Origin: Paracamarosporium sp. OC-R06-R3
Lineage: Eukaryota; Ascomycota; Dothideomycetes; Pleosporales; Didymosphaeriaceae
Assembly: GCA_019828545.1 (NCBI GenBank)
Contig: JACVRA010000258.1
Coordinates: 310,001 to 374,000 of the forward strand
Length of the DNA: 64,000 nucleotides
Direction of reading: 5' to 3'
Position numbers and translations under genes: made by a program
Shown: one piece after another, positions 20,939-33,355 of the stretch
Layout of the letters: every line of letters begins with the position of its first letter
Position numbering within the stretch: position 1 is the first letter of the stretch
The notes under the pieces: generated by a model
What the model was told of the DNA's origin: nothing
The model's input: the letters and a program-made list of their open reading frames with translations, nothing else
Databases searched by the model: none

Positions 20939-21585
20939 TTAAGCGTGCCACAGCCTTGCAACCAATTCCGTGATGCCGACGTCATTCGTCTCGAACGAGT
21001 AAAGGGCGACACCAAGAGTGACGGTGCCGATGCGGAGAGCCCAGTGAGCCAGAGCGCGAAGCTTCGGAATGCGCTTCTTGGGGAAGTAGTCGATGATGCA
21101 GGCCCTGGAATGTGTTAGCAACATGTGATAACCTATTGGCATGCAGTTTGATAGACGTACTCAAAACCAATGTGCGAGTGAAGAACCAGCAAAGCACACA
21201 GAATGGAATCGGTGACAGGGTTCAGCGAGCCAGCTGCGAACGGAGCAATAGTGAGAGGAACAAGGCCAGCGGAGAGGAGTCTTTCGAAGCTCCAGTGGTA
21301 GCTTCCGTGGGTGTAGTCTGGGTTGGGCACCGGGACGGCCGTGTTGACGCCTCCCTCGATCTTCTGCGGCAGCGGTGGCAGGATCTGCTGGCGCTGGGTA
21401 GCGTGGAAGGCTGCAATCCTGGTCGACTTGGGTAGTGCTGAGCGCGCAAAGGCCGGGCGGAGCTGCTGGATGAGCGGCGAAGACTGTCGTGCAGACGAGC
21501 TTGTGAAGGTCGAGAAGGCGCGTTGGGAGGCGGCGGGGCTGGCAAGACCCTGCTTGAGCAGACCGGGGCGCATGATGGAGGCCAT
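20939..21585 (-). CDS. SDH4: Succinate dehydrogenase membrane anchor subunit (CybS)
   Basis: Predicted exons on the minus strand are 21161..21585 and 20939..21104, giving 196 residues. SDH4 with SDH3 anchors complex II in the inner mitochondrial membrane and forms the ubiquinone and heme site. The N-terminus is a Ser/Arg/Ala-rich presequence (about 1-60) and three hydrophobic helices follow. The conserved core H-S-H-x-G-F-E (H136, H138) and D-Y (147-148) contains the heme-ligand and quinone-site residues known for CybS. The intron 21105..21160 splits the codon for Glu142 and its removal restores this motif exactly. The start at 21585 is the first ATG. The gene is divergent, over 289 bp, from the processing peptidase gene. 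Confidence 0.93.
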
Positions 21586-21874
21586 TGCTGCTTGGTGCGC
21601 TGCGCAATGGAGAGCGGAGAGGAGTGGAGGAGGACAACTGACGTGCGGGACTGGCTTGAGGCTCACTGGCGATGGCCCGAGGTCGAGCGCTGTGGTGCAT
21701 CTTGATTACGCCAGATGTCGCTGATTGGCTGCGCTGGCTGCCCTTTCCGGAATAAGCCGATCGCAGTTTCCTCACCTCTCGCCAAGCAGGTACAGCTCCA
21801 ACGACCTCATCCATCCCATCAACAGCCGCCTCCTCTCCGCCCTCGCGTCCCCGAATCCCGAGCGAGCATACGCA
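21586..21874. promoter_or_regulatory. Bidirectional promoter between SDH4 and MPP-beta
   Basis: Only 289 bp separate the start codons of two divergent mitochondrial genes, so promoters and leaders must be compact or shared. Shared control is an inference from spacing and function. Confidence 0.6.
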
Positions 21875-23546
21875 ATGGCTTCCCGGCGGCTCGCACTGAA
21901 CCTGCAGACGGCCCTGCGCTCAAAGGCCGCCATCAACGCCGTCAAGCGCAGCAGACAGTCGCCCTTGACCAGAGGATTGGCTACCCCCGTCTCCCACGGC
22001 TCCAGGACCGAGTCCACCACCCTTTCCAATGGCTTCACCGTATGTACGAGCTCTGCACAGCCCCCAGAACTGCAATTGACCCTCCTGCGCAGATCGCGAC
22101 CGAGCACTCGCCGTGGGCCCAGACGTCGACCGTCGGTGTGTGGATCGATGCCGGCAGCCGCGCTGAGACGGACAAGACCAACGGAACCGCACACTTCCTC
22201 GAGCACCTTGCTTTCAAGGTAAGACGCCTGCACGAATCAATGCGGCGTGGCAGAAAACTGATGTCCGGCAACAGGGAACCGAGAAGCGCACACAGCAGCA
22301 GCTCGAGCTCGAGATAGAAAACATGGGCGGTCACCTCAACGCCTACACTTCGGTATGACACCTATGCAACGGCAGATTAGCTCTAGATAGGTTTGCTGAT
22401 GGATGACGACAGCGTGAAAACACCGTCTACTACGCCAAATCCTTCAACAACGATGTACCCGCCGCCGTCGACATCCTCTCCGATATCCTGCAAAACTCCA
22501 AGCTCGAGCCCCAAGCCATCGAACGCGAGCGAGACGTCATCCTCCGCGAGCAGGAGGAGGTCGACAAGCAGCTTGAGGAAGTTGTCTTCGACCACCTGCA
22601 CGCCACCGCATTCCAGAACCAGCCTCTCGGACGAACCATCCTCGGCCCCAAGGAGAACATTGAGAGCATCCAGCGGTCCGACTTGGAGAACTACATCAAG
22701 ACCAACTACACTGCCGACCGCATGGTGCTCGTCGGAGCTGGTGGTGTTCCCCACCAGCAGCTCGTCGACCTCGCCGAGAAGTACTTCTCTCAGCTGCCCG
22801 CTGAGGCACCCAACTACTCCGGCAAGGCCGTCGCCGAGCAGAAGCAGAAGCCCGAGTTCATTGGCTCCGAGGTTAGGATCCGGGATGACACCCAGGGCTC
22901 CGCGAACATCGCTATCGCCGTCGAGGGTGTTAGCTGGAACGATGAGGATTACTTCACGGCCCTCGTCACCCAGGCCATCGTTGGTAACTGGGACCGTGCT
23001 ATGGGCAACTCCAACTACCTGGGCAGCAAGCTCAGCTCCTTCGTCTCTCAGAACAACCTCGCCAACAGCTTCATGAGCTTCTCCACCAGCTATTCAGACA
23101 CTGGGTGAGTTATTATTTTCAAATAATGGTGAAGCAACAATGCTAACGATTTCAGTCTCTGGGGTATCTACCTCGTCACCCCCTATGTCGACCGTGTTGA
23201 CGACTTGGTCCACTTCACCCTTCGCGAATGGTCCCGCCTCTCCATCAACGTGTCCAACGCCGAAGTCGAGCGCGCCAAGGCCCAGCTCAAGGCCTCCCTC
23301 CTTCTCTCCCTCGACGGCACCACCGCTGTTGCCGAGGACATCGGTCGCCAGATCATCACTACCGGCCGCAGGTTAGCACCTGAGGAGATCGAGCGTGTTG
23401 TTGGTGCCATCACGGAGAAGGATGTTATGGACTTTGCTAAGAGGAAGCTTTGGGACCGCGACATTGCTATCTCTGCTGTTGGACAGATCGAGGGTCTTTT
23501 GGATTACAACCGTGTGAGGAACGACATGAGCAGGATGCTGTCATAA
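21875..23546 (+). CDS. MAS1: Mitochondrial processing peptidase beta subunit
   Basis: Predicted exons are 21875..22039, 22093..22218, 22275..22352, 22413..23104 and 23156..23546, giving 483 residues, the usual length. MPP-beta is the catalytic subunit of the matrix peptidase that removes targeting presequences from imported proteins. The inverted zinc motif H-F-L-E-H (His89, Glu92, His93) is present and the distal zinc ligand Glu169 lies at the expected spacing (R-E-Q-E-E-V). The N-terminal 45 residues form an Arg/Ala/Ser-rich presequence. All four introns are short (51-60 bp) with good splice sites and preserve frame. In many fungi this protein is also the core-1 subunit of complex III; both assignments remain possible. 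The peptidase motif is intact, favouring an active MPP-beta. Confidence 0.94.
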
Positions 23547-24194
23547 GCGTGACCATAGAAGGATTGGGGGATAGGAGTGTATAGTGAGGTGGTGTAGCGT
23601 GGGCTACCTGTATTTTGTGTACACTTAGCTGAATCTGATACAGAAAGATTTCCTTTGCCGTTTGCGGTTCCATAGAAGTCGGTCATGCATGATATGCTTC
23701 TGAAAAGATATATTGCGTTCTTTGGTGAATATCATGGCATGTCAAAGCGAAGGCCGGCATCTTCAGTTTTTAGTGATTTGCGGATACCCTTCTTTGAGTT
23801 GCTTTCTACTAAGGCTGGTGTGTTTCTGTTGAAGGATTGCTCCGTAGTAGCAACCTGAAATAGTTCACATATATTTTGCAGTTACACGCTAGCTATATCC
23901 CTATAGATTCGCAACACTGGGTACGTGCGTTCCTTGTACTCGCACTCGTGAGGTCAAAAAGACAGATGAGGGCAAGTCGAAACAGGATTAGCCTAGGGTT
24001 TAACTGAAATAGGCAACATTTGTGAAGGGGCGTACGCTTGTTATGTGCGTAAAGTCACATGGCCACCCTCATCTGACAAAGTTAAAATAATAAAATAAGA
24101 ATACCAACTTCGGGGACGTTTATAAGATAACAACAAATGTGCTATAACAGTCTATCTCAGACAACAGAATCAACAATCATAAAGCCATCGAACT
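23547..24194. other. Convergent intergenic region
   Basis: The 3' flanks of the MPP-beta and DUF1996 genes. AT-rich in its right half. No gene or repeat seen. Confidence 0.4.
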
Positions 24195-25448
24195 TCAGCC
24201 GAAAGTAACAGTAGGTGCACCAGGAAGTTCAGTAAGCCACCCTTCAGCATCCTCATGTACAGCCTGCGCCTTAGCACACTTAGTGCTCACAGCACTTGTC
24301 TGCGTCTTGAGAGCCGTGCACGCATTACCGCTGCAACGTGCATCGAGCGCCTTCTGAAGGACACCGTCTTTCCAACCGAACAGATAATCTCCATGTTGTC
24401 CATAGCCTGTCCCGTCGCCCATCGAGTAGACGAAGGGCTGCGAGCCGTCAGTCGGCCAGAGTGACTTGTCGTTGAAGACTGTGGTGTCCCACATGACTTC
24501 ATACCTTTGTAAACGGATCAGTGACCATAGTTTAAAGGATAAGGGTGGATCAGGGGCGGAGAGCGCTTACATGAGCTGGGGAAGCTTGACGGGGTGGGTT
24601 GAGGGACAGGGACCGCCGGACTCGAAGGAGCCAGAAGTTGGGTACGCCACATGTTCTCTGTGATTGGGGGAATCAAGATTCTTTCCGTCCCAGCATCTAT
24701 CGCCTCGTCAGCATATATATATCTATCACGTTTGTATGGTTTAGGGGAAACGTACGTAGGGAACGTGATAGTAGTCCGGATACCACCTCCACACTGCTTC
24801 TTCGGCAAATCATACGTATCCTCGCCTGTGCAAGGCGCACCACCAAACGGATTCTGCTGCTTGTTCGAGAAGCATCGGTGGCAAAGCTGCTTCTGCTGTC
24901 CTTCTTTCTTCCGGAGCCCGGCATCCCCAACGAGCATGCGGAAGCCCTTGGGGAAGGCGGTGACTTTGCTCTTGCCATCATACGGAGGAATGTAGTACAC
25001 TGTTACACCCTCACGACCTTGCAGGCCGAGGTTTACCATCTGCGGCACGCGCTTGTAGGTTCCGTTTTGGGCACGGAAGTACAGGTTTGCCGTCCAGTAG
25101 TTGCTGAAGTCCTCGGAGTAATCACATGTCGTACATGTTGATTTTGTGGAAGGATCGTACTCGACAGATTTCATTGATGCGTTGAAGCTGTTGCCACCAA
25201 CAATCTGGTTTCACGTGAGTGGAGGAGTGAGGTGGAAGGAGGTGAGCAAGACTGACCTGGTGCATGTGTGTACTTGGAAGCATGCCCGGCTGTACTAGCG
25301 GATCGATGCGGTCGTAGACTAGCTGTGAACACTGAAAGCGCATCATGGCCGCCTGTGCGAACTGGCGTGCCATGAGGCCATTCGCAGGACCGGCAGCAGC
25401 ATCTTGCGCAGCAAGCGCGAGGCTAAGAGCGAGAATTGACCACTGCAT
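24195..25448 (-). CDS. Secreted DUF1996 domain protein
   Basis: Predicted exons on the minus strand are 25257..25448, 24756..25204, 24571..24696 and 24195..24504, giving 358 residues. A signal peptide (about 1-19, ending A-A-A-G) is followed at once by the DUF1996 domain: C-S-Q-L-V at about 40, V-V/I-G-G-N-S-F at the second exon start, C-T-T-C-D-Y-S-E-D and Y-W-T-A-N-L, P-P-Y-D-G-K, and C-W-D-G-K. The family is common in fungi, secreted, and of unproven biochemistry. No C-terminal WSC or chitin-binding tail is present; the protein ends shortly after a Cys-rich A-R-C-S-G-N-A-C segment. Introns of 52, 59 and 66 bp all keep frame, and each junction reconstructs a conserved motif. Confidence 0.9.
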
Positions 25449-26597
25449 GTTGACTTGGAACTGTTTCGAAACACTTTACAAAAGACAAACAGACCAACAA
25501 GCAAAAAATTCAGGAGACTGAGAATGAACGACGGTAGAGATGGCGTAGGAACTGTACTTGGCACATTTATGAGCTCTGTCCTGCTTTGACATCCATCCTG
25601 CCGATGTACTACACAAAGTACTTTGCATCCCCGCAATCCATGTGGAGACAGCGTGGTTGTAGGGGTACGGGGACGATCACCACCTATCGCAGTGTGCATG
25701 GTGAACTGCCGCAGATTGAGGCTTAATTGCTCATATACTCAGCCGTGTTGACCAATGAGAAGGCGTCACACAAGACGATAGGTGGGACAACATATGTCAA
25801 ATCAACAAATTGGTTTGCCACTTCATAAACGGAAAGAAGGAACATGCCAATGTGGTAGTGGTGGTACGGGGAGGGATATTGGGTTGGCGAATTTAGTCCT
25901 CGCTTGAGACTTGAGAGCGATCTGTTACAGAAGGCTGGTCGAAGACCTGAACAGACGTCAGCTGAGAATTATACTATACAATTCGTCAAGGTATAGACGG
26001 TGAATGTACTAAACATGTAAATAAATGTTTCTTGTTAGTTGTGATGCAGTGGTGTCGCTGAAGCAGCGACCTTGGAGTGACATGCTAGGCCCTTAGCGAA
26101 GCCAACAAACAGCGCAAGCTCAACGTCCGCATGGACCATTTCCTTTTGATCTATAATTGAAGACATCACAACAGCACGCTTTCTGTACGCATCTTATTGT
26201 CCGTGCTATTAGTGACGCACTGTCGCGTTGCCTCTGTCATCCGTAGCAACACCTTCCGCCCACGGATTTTGCATATTTTGATCTTCATCACTAGCCTTTG
26301 CTTGATATAGTACTGTGACATTCATTTTCATGGTTCCTTCTTGCTCTTCTTTGCAACGACGGGCAACCCCAAAGTAACCAAAGAGAACTCGATGATGATC
26401 CTTGCTACAAGATGCGTTTTTACATACGGCCCTGCACATTTTCTAGATGATCAAATACACATGACAGAACGATTACAGGGCTGGTCCTAAATTGACGAAC
26501 ATAATCCAGTTTCGACCATAGTTAGACGGCAATGTGCGAGACCAGCATGGCGGCTGCCTACAGTAAGATGAATGAGGGAACACATCCGTAACGGCAA
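25449..26597. other. Intergenic region upstream of DUF1996 gene and downstream of UBA4
   Basis: About 1.1 kb. It contains the DUF1996 promoter and the UBA4 3' flank. A 76-codon frame at 26209..26439 (minus) has no domain and no splice partners. Nothing else is supported. Confidence 0.4.
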
Positions 26598-28301
26598 TCA
26601 ATATTCCGGGAATTCCTTGTCCACGTTATGTCTCCAAGCTCTTAGGCCACCTCGAATATCGCCAATCCATCGTTGACCACCATTGTCAAGTCCAAGCTCT
26701 TTCAGTTTCTTGACGGTAACTTGTGAGTCATTGCCCAGTCTGCATACCACGAATATTGGCTTGTCAGTATGCTGTCTCAACTCTGATACCCAATCAGCCT
26801 CTGGATTTGACTCAGTCGCAGTCCCATTCCGGTCTTGAGTACGCGTGCTGGAAACGGTCGAGAAGGGTATGTTGACGCTTCCTTCGAGATTGCAAAGATC
26901 AAACTGGACCTTCTCGCGCACATCGAGCAGGATATGACTGTCTTTGCTTGGTTCCAATCCCGTGAAAGGGTTCACATCCAATCGAACTTTAGCGTAGTTC
27001 TCGGCGGATATACGCTCGTTGGGACTCAACGCATCTATGGGATTGATTGTACCACAGAATTGTACATAATCTAGGCTTCCAGAGTTGAGCGCTTCAGGTG
27101 TCACTGTTGCATGTGCAGAACAGGCAGCGCACTTCAGTTTCCGTGTCCGCAGACGAATAGTTCGGAACATCGGGTTAGCATAAGCAGAAAATATAAGCAA
27201 GGACGGCGGATCTGATGGTGCTGGTCCTTTTGAAGAAGCAGGTGGCTCTTTCGTCAAGACTTTGATAGCTTCAAGAGCTTGTAATATGCCCATGGTTCCT
27301 ACCACAGGACCCAGTATGCCACCATCGCCGCACGAAACGACTGATTCCGGCGGTGGTGGCTTTGGAAAGACGCATCGATAGCATGGTCCACCAGCGGGAT
27401 TCCCTGGGGGGAGAGGTGGGTTATTCAGAACCATTAACTGACCGTCTGTACGAAGAGCTGAAGCAGATACTAGAGGCTTTCCAAGCAGAACACTTGTGTC
27501 CGAAATCAAATAGCGAGAAGCTGGAGTATCAGTACAATCTAGGACCAGGTCATATGGCTGAAACGTTGAGATGGCTGTCTCAGGTGTAAGTCGGCCATGG
27601 TGTGCTACAAGCTCGACGTTCGGGTTTAGTCTGCAAGTAGAGTTAGCACACAAGTACTTTCTCATCATAACAAGTATAATAAAAATATCAACGTACGAGT
27701 GCAGTGCAAGTATCGCGCTATCCACTTTAGTCATATTGACTTTTGAGGTGGAATGCAAAATTTGGCGGTGAAGATTGGATTCCTCAACAGTATCCCCATC
27801 AACAAGTCCTATTGTGCCAACGCCTGCGCCGACCAAGTAAGCGGCTGCTGGACAACCCAGCCCGCCGACACCGACGATCAGCACAGAGGCACCCTTCAAA
27901 CGTAGCTGGCCTACAGGAACGTGTTAGCCCCTATTTTTTCAGAGCAATTTAGCTAATCAGGCAGAGGGATCACCTTGAATGCCGACCTCAGGCATGATCA
28001 ACTGTCTCCCATAGCGCTTGTACTCGTTTGACTCTAGAGGCCAGCGTCTTTGGAGAGCTGTTGTTTCCTCCGGCTGTGACAACGCGGCAAGAATCTCTGA
28101 TTTGAAGTCATCGTGAAATCCGTGAGAAAAGTCATGGGCGAGTGGGTCGGCACCGGAGTGCACACCCTGTTCCGAATGTGGAATTGTCCGCTGCTGGCTT
28201 TGATATTCAGCTTCCGCAAGCTGTCGCTTTAGATCCTGAAGTTGCGATTCGCATGACGTGATCTGTTGGCGCAAAGACTTGATTACTGTTTCAAGTGCCA
28301 T
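26598..28301 (-). CDS. uba4: Adenylyltransferase and sulfurtransferase Uba4 (MOCS3 type)
   Basis: Predicted exons on the minus strand are 27974..28301, 27697..27910 and 26598..27630, giving 524 residues. Uba4 activates the C-terminus of the ubiquitin-like sulfur carrier Urm1 by adenylation and thiocarboxylation, feeding tRNA 2-thiouridine synthesis and protein urmylation; the MOCS3-type enzyme also serves molybdopterin synthase. An N-terminal coiled coil (about 1-30) precedes the E1-like ThiF fold with G-V-G-G-L-G (123-128), zinc Cys at 264, 267, 348 and 351, and the E1-type Cys281. The C-terminal rhodanese domain carries the persulfide Cys477 in V-C-R-L-G-N-D-S. All key residues are present. 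Introns of 63 and 66 bp. The start at 28301 is the first ATG in frame. Confidence 0.94.
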
Positions 28302-29244
28302 GATCCTTTTGCTGGGTTGCGGGGGCGTTGCGATGATTCATGGTTGTCGAGGGGCTCAAATCGGTAATCGCGAAGCTAGCCTCTTCAGTCCACGTCCAAT
28401 CACGTGAAACCCAACAACCCCAGTGGAGGAGCGTTCGTAATGTTCCTCACCAGCTACAAAGTTCATCAGAAGATCTATGAGTGGTGCGCGGTTTCCCTTA
28501 CCAAATAATACTACCGTAACCTCAACGTAAATGCATCTGTAGGCACAACGCCCAGCTTTATCGGCAGAGGATCATCACGAAGTTTGATTTACAGGGTGCT
28601 CATCAGTGTTGGACTATGGAGCTGCTGTAACTCTTTGGGCCTAACCAATACAGATTCTATACGAGGGATGCACGTGCTCACCATTTGCTACCATCCCAAC
28701 TTTCACGGGCACAAACCCTTAGGGCACCCTTCATTGATCGATAATAAAACAACCTTACTAATGTAGGTCCTAAGATCTCGACTTACGGACTTCGGGTGGT
28801 TTCTTCGGGTGCTAAGATACGGGCCTAAGCGGGTGGTGGATGCAGGTCGACGTATGATTGCGTCTTTGGCGTTCTGGATCTTCGATCTTCGTTGCTTTTG
28901 ACAGACCTTTGGTCCGACGTCAGTGTCGTGAACATAACATAAAAGATAAGCAAATTAGTTACAAAAAGCTCTATGTAGCGCGTTTCGTTCAAAGACTTTA
29001 GATTGGTTCCTACCGAATGCGGTTGTCAGCGTGGCTGGCCGCGCAAGCATTAATCGTAGCACTAGCACGCAGCAAGTGCCCGTTAAGCCTTGGGGCGCCG
29101 CGCCACAGGAGTGCCCTACCTACAGGACGTTCGTTCAAAAGCATGACCGACCCACCTCTTCTCCATTACGACTTATACATATCCAGCGAAATCATCAGGT
29201 ACCATCAGCCAAGCCCTTGAAATCTCATCACTGCGTGAGCGACA
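28302..29244. promoter_or_regulatory. Divergent region, UBA4 / HET gene
   Basis: About 940 bp between divergent start codons; must hold both promoters. No gene, tRNA or repeat recognised. Confidence 0.45.
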
Positions 29245-31496
29245 ATGGTATCAGTATGTGCGACCTGCACAAGCTTACAAAGGCATCTCAACGATCCCGA
29301 TTCGGCCCACGAGACAGGTCAACCCGCCTCGGTGCGCTGGGTGAATACCACATTGGCACATCTGCGAACATCTTCCGGAGGTTGTCGCGCTTGCGCACTG
29401 CTTCTCCAAGGGATTCTGTTACACCATGGGCGTTTTGCAAGTATTAAAGAAGGTCAAATTAGGGTCATCGCGGAAACGTTCCATTCGGGCCGGTCGATGA
29501 CCTCACAAGACCACCTATCTATCGAGCTGCGATGGACCCAGAATCAAGATGAATGTGATGAAACAGATGACCATGATCATCAAGAGGGTTATCCAGACTT
29601 AAAATTGGAGGTGTTCACAGATCAAGGTATGTAAACCACAATCCATCTCATAACATATCATCACCCGTACATCTTAATTTAATAACGCATCCTTACGAAT
29701 AAGTACAAGAAGCTCGACTGACAGCATCAGATGGTCAGTCGGCGTTCTCTGCCATCGGGCGCGGGCGCCACATTATCACAAACCCCCTACTACATGACTC
29801 GGGTATCCAAACGGTACACAGCTTAATAGAACAGTGCAACGTGAATCACTCCTTGTGTGCAGATAGGAAACCCGGATCATTACCACGAAGAGTACTCGAT
29901 CTCTCGATAGGGGATTTGTCCAAGGGCATCTGTTTGCGCGAAGTTGACGCCTCCGAGCAGACGACCCATGAATATTTGGCACTCTCCTATCGTTGGGGCA
30001 TAGGTCGAGGAATGCCACAAACGACAATAAAAACACTCAATGCACACAAGAAGAACATCCCATGGAATACACTGCCGAGAGTCTTTCAAGAAGCTGTCGT
30101 GCTCACCAAGTCACTCGGCGTCCACTTCCTCTGGATCGATTCACTTTGTATCGTGCAGGATGATCCTTCCGATAAGCTTCGAACATCGCTTGAATTGGAC
30201 GACGTTTATGGCAACGCATTCCTAACAATCGCTGCAACATCCGCGGGCGATCCGACCAAGGGTTTGTTTGCGCCCAGACCAGAGACATTCAAGATCCAAG
30301 CGACTGATAGTAAAGGATCCCTTTCGAAAGTCTGTGTCCGAGAACAGCCGTCACATTATGGTTTCAAGGCTCCGTTCACCGCAGACTCACGTATGAACGA
30401 CTGGGCGCTTCCGTTTAATGCATCGAAAGATGCAAACCCACGCACACCATTGTTGTCACGGGCCTGGGCTTACACCGAGAAACTGCTCTCACCACGTGTA
30501 CTTCATTTTACCGACAGTGAAATGATACTGGAATGTCGGGAAGCACTCCAGTGTGAGTGTGGTAGGATCGACAATGTGACGTATGATCCGAGGAAGACAG
30601 ATTTAGTCAAACAAGACTTTGCAAAATTTGCGGCGATGAACAATGTGAAAGATGATAGACAGATTGACGGTGTAATCTCCAAAATGGCTTCTATGACCAT
30701 CACAAACGGTTCGGAAGATCCGTCCACAAAATCGGCAGACGCGTTGGAACTATGGAGCTATATTGTGACAGAGCACACTGCTCGTAATCTCACTTACGAC
30801 GAAGATAGATTGCTAGCTATTGCAGGCGTTGCAAAGAGCCTTTCAACAGCCATCGGCTCAGGCTACATAGCAGGTCACTGGACGAGCAGCACACTTGGTT
30901 TACTTTGGTATCCGAGCGATGGCACTCAATGCCGGCGACCTAAGCATTTCCCGGGACGCAATGTACCTAGCTGGTCTTGGGCATCTGTTGAAGGCTCTCC
31001 TATCTTTTTCGATAACTCTTCTGCCATGGACTTGGCCTGCTCCGCTTCTTTTCAGGCCAATGGCTCACAAGCTAGCATCTTTTCACCTATCAGTGGTGAT
31101 ACAATCGAGCTTAAAGCCGCCATGGCGACAGAAGTCACTTTCCATGAAGATGCACCGAACGAATATTCCCTCTCCCGAAATGGTATTAGCGTGGAATTTC
31201 AGCCTGACGTTATCCCTCTGCGTGGAGAAGATACGATCAAGCCAGGCGAGTCGCTTGTTTGTGTTTTGGTTAGCATGTCGTTTCGCTCGTCGATCATTGG
31301 CTTTGTTCTAAAAATGGTGCGGAAGAAAGCGCCGGCTTATAGGCGCATTGGTCGCTTTGAATGCTATGAGTGCTTGAGAGATGACAGCGATGAAGATCCA
31401 GAGGATGCGGAAGCATTATTCGAGCACTGGTTTCCTGAGGTGGATGATATGACACAACTCGATGATCGCCCTCGTCATGCTTTCAAAATCATCTAA
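29245..31496 (+). CDS. HET-domain (heterokaryon incompatibility) protein
   Basis: Predicted exons are 29245..29626 and 29731..31496, giving 715 residues. HET domains occur in fungal allorecognition proteins that can trigger cell death when unlike strains fuse; many family members have no known role. The three blocks are clear: Y-L-A-L-S-Y-R-W-G (about 209-217), a middle block with L-P-R-V-F-Q-E-A and L-W-I-D-S-L-C-I-V-Q-D-D (about 242-272), and a third block with V-Y-G-N-A-F-L-T-I-A-A (about 286-296). Further on, R-A-W-A-Y-T-E-K-L-L-S-P-R replaces the more usual R-G-W-x-x-Q-E. There is no NACHT, ankyrin or WD40 partner domain. The N-terminus has two C-x2-C pairs (residues 5/8 and 48/51) that could bind a metal. 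The intron acceptor at 29730 was chosen for frame. Confidence 0.9.
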
Positions 31497-32030
31497 TCCA
31501 GGGATCCTTCTCACTATATTTTGGTCGACCGCTTGAACAGAGCGTAATATGATACCTAAGATGATAATTTTATGATCAGCCTGACTTTCACTTCAGCTTC
31601 CTTAGGATTGCAGAGAGTTCCTCAATCGCTGCCACGACGTTCATGACCCGCTATCTTTTCCACTCTTCTCTGAACAAACTCAAGGCTCTTCGCGACAACT
31701 ATTGATTCGATCAACATTTTGGCCTTAAAAAAAGATAATTTTCCAAGAGATATACGATCATAGGCTTGATGAAGTGGCACGCCAATCTATATGGATGTGG
31801 GGCGAGATTAACAGCACGCAGGCACCACAGCACTTCAACCGCGGATTGATTACCCAGGTAGAGGCACTTTACCATACAATGCACTCAAAAGTTCTCGACA
31901 TATTAGCAAACGCTGAAATCATCCGCGATCGCATTCAATTGCAAGTGTTTAAGTCCTGCGCCGCAGTGTGCGACACTGTTAAAGTCGATTACCGCTTCTA
32001 TTGCATTTTGCTTCAGCAAGACCTACAACG
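31497..32030. other. Intergenic region
   Basis: About 530 bp, AT-rich, between two plus-strand genes. It includes the promoter and leader of the DUF8021 gene. No gene seen. Confidence 0.4.
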
Positions 32031-32819
32031 ATGCGAAACATTCTTACAGCGGCGGCTCTTGTAGCGTCAGCGTCAGCGCATTGTACGCGCCCTTTGCTCC
32101 AAGAAGCAGTCGATGCATACCTCTCCGCCCAAACCGCTGGTCAAATCGATACCTTCACGACACACTTCGATAATTCAACCTGGCTCGGATACTACGAGAA
32201 CTCAGTTAAGGTCAACATCAGCTCCGGCATTCTCACCAAACCCCTCGCCATCACGCATAACCGTTCCTTCTACGACCTCTCTTCATGCGCAACTTTCACA
32301 GAGGTCATTGTGAACAGCACTACAGACCCTTACGTTATCGGCACGCAGCTGCGCTACACGAACCACAAGATTAACAAAGTGGACTCGTTGGTGACGAAGC
32401 CTGGTGATTGGCTCTTCAACATAACGGGCTATGCATACTGGACACAGAAGGAGAACTGGGATACCATTGCCGAAGAGAAACGCGATGCACCATTGACCAT
32501 CCGTAAAGCTGCAGACGCCTACCTTGACCTGTTTAACAACCCCAATGTCACTGTACCCTGGGGCACTCCGTGCGTACGCCTCGAAGGCGGATTGTATGGA
32601 GATTCAGGACCAAACGGGACGTGCGCTGGGGGCGTACCGTCAGGTGTGCCCATCACCAACAGGAGGTACGTGATCGATGAAACTCTGGGAAGCGTCGATG
32701 TGTTCGTGGATTTCGGAAAGAGCAAGTGGCCAGACAGCCATTTGTTCCGGGTGCAGAGTGGGAAACTGAGATATGTGCATACCTTAACGCATTGCGGAAT
32801 CGCTAACTGTGGGGTTTGA
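32031..32819 (+). CDS. Secreted DUF8021-type protein
   Basis: Single exon, 262 residues from the ATG at 32031, which starts a clear signal peptide (about 1-16, A-S-A-S-A). The body has the pattern I associate with the fungal DUF8021 family: D-A-Y-L-S-A-Q-T-A-G near the N-terminus, a central P-Y-V-I-G-T-Q-L block, G-D-W-L-F-N, then A-D-A-Y-L-D-L-F, P-W-G-T-P-C-x-R-L-E-G-G, G-V-P-S-G-V-P, R-R-Y-V-I-D-E and a C-terminal K-L-R-Y-V-H-T-L-T-H-C-G. The fold resembles a duplicated SnoaL/NTF2-like unit, but that is inference. Six N-x-S/T sites suggest glycosylation. Enzymatic role unknown. The family name is from memory and deserves checking; the secretion call is firm. Confidence 0.83.
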   Translation: MRNILTAAALVASASAHCTRPLLQEAVDAYLSAQTAGQIDTFTTHFDNSTWLGYYENSVKVNISSGILTKPLAITHNRSFYDLSSCATFTEVIVNSTTDPYVIGTQLRYTNHKINKVDSLVTKPGDWLFNITGYAYWTQKENWDTIAEEKRDAPLTIRKAADAYLDLFNNPNVTVPWGTPCVRLEGGLYGDSGPNGTCAGGVPSGVPITNRRYVIDETLGSVDVFVDFGKSKWPDSHLFRVQSGKLRYVHTLTHCGIANCGV

Positions 32820-33355
32820 TGCATGTCTGGGGAGCTTGTATGTAGGTTCTTTGAACTCATTGTGCTGCTTGCGTGAGGTAGAAAAGCGAGATTAGTTAGC
32901 ACAGTTTCCCGTTTCCTTGTGAAAAATGACCCTGGCACTCTTCTGTGACTATCGCGACTTCAAATCACCCTCCTTGTACACGTGATCAGTAATCAAGGCG
33001 AAGTTTATCCATACTTCTTATCTATACAATTCATATTATCATGTGTCTCTCCGGTATCCATAAATCTCTTCGCCACCCTCCACTCGGAATGATTTACTAA
33101 ATTCCAGCGCAATACCCGAGAAGTTGTACACTGCCAATCTGATATTCAGCCCATACCCACGATATGAACGCCAGCGCAATGCAAACAGAAATAAGAATTG
33201 GGGAAATTTTTAGGGTTTCAGCGCTGAAGCGCGTCTAACGCAGTGTATAAGGACGGCGGGGTAGGACAGAGAAAAGGACGGACACGATAGAGGCTACGTC
33301 AATGTCGCAAAGCCCTTCTTCGACGCGCTTCATCTTGAATCGAGTCAGGAGAATA
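32820..33355. other. Convergent intergenic region
   Basis: The 3' flanks of the DUF8021 and RPB2 genes. No supported gene or repeat. Confidence 0.4.

Noticed and set aside
26209..26439. 76-codon frame on the minus strand
   Set aside because: No domain, no neighbouring exon, short and in a spacer.
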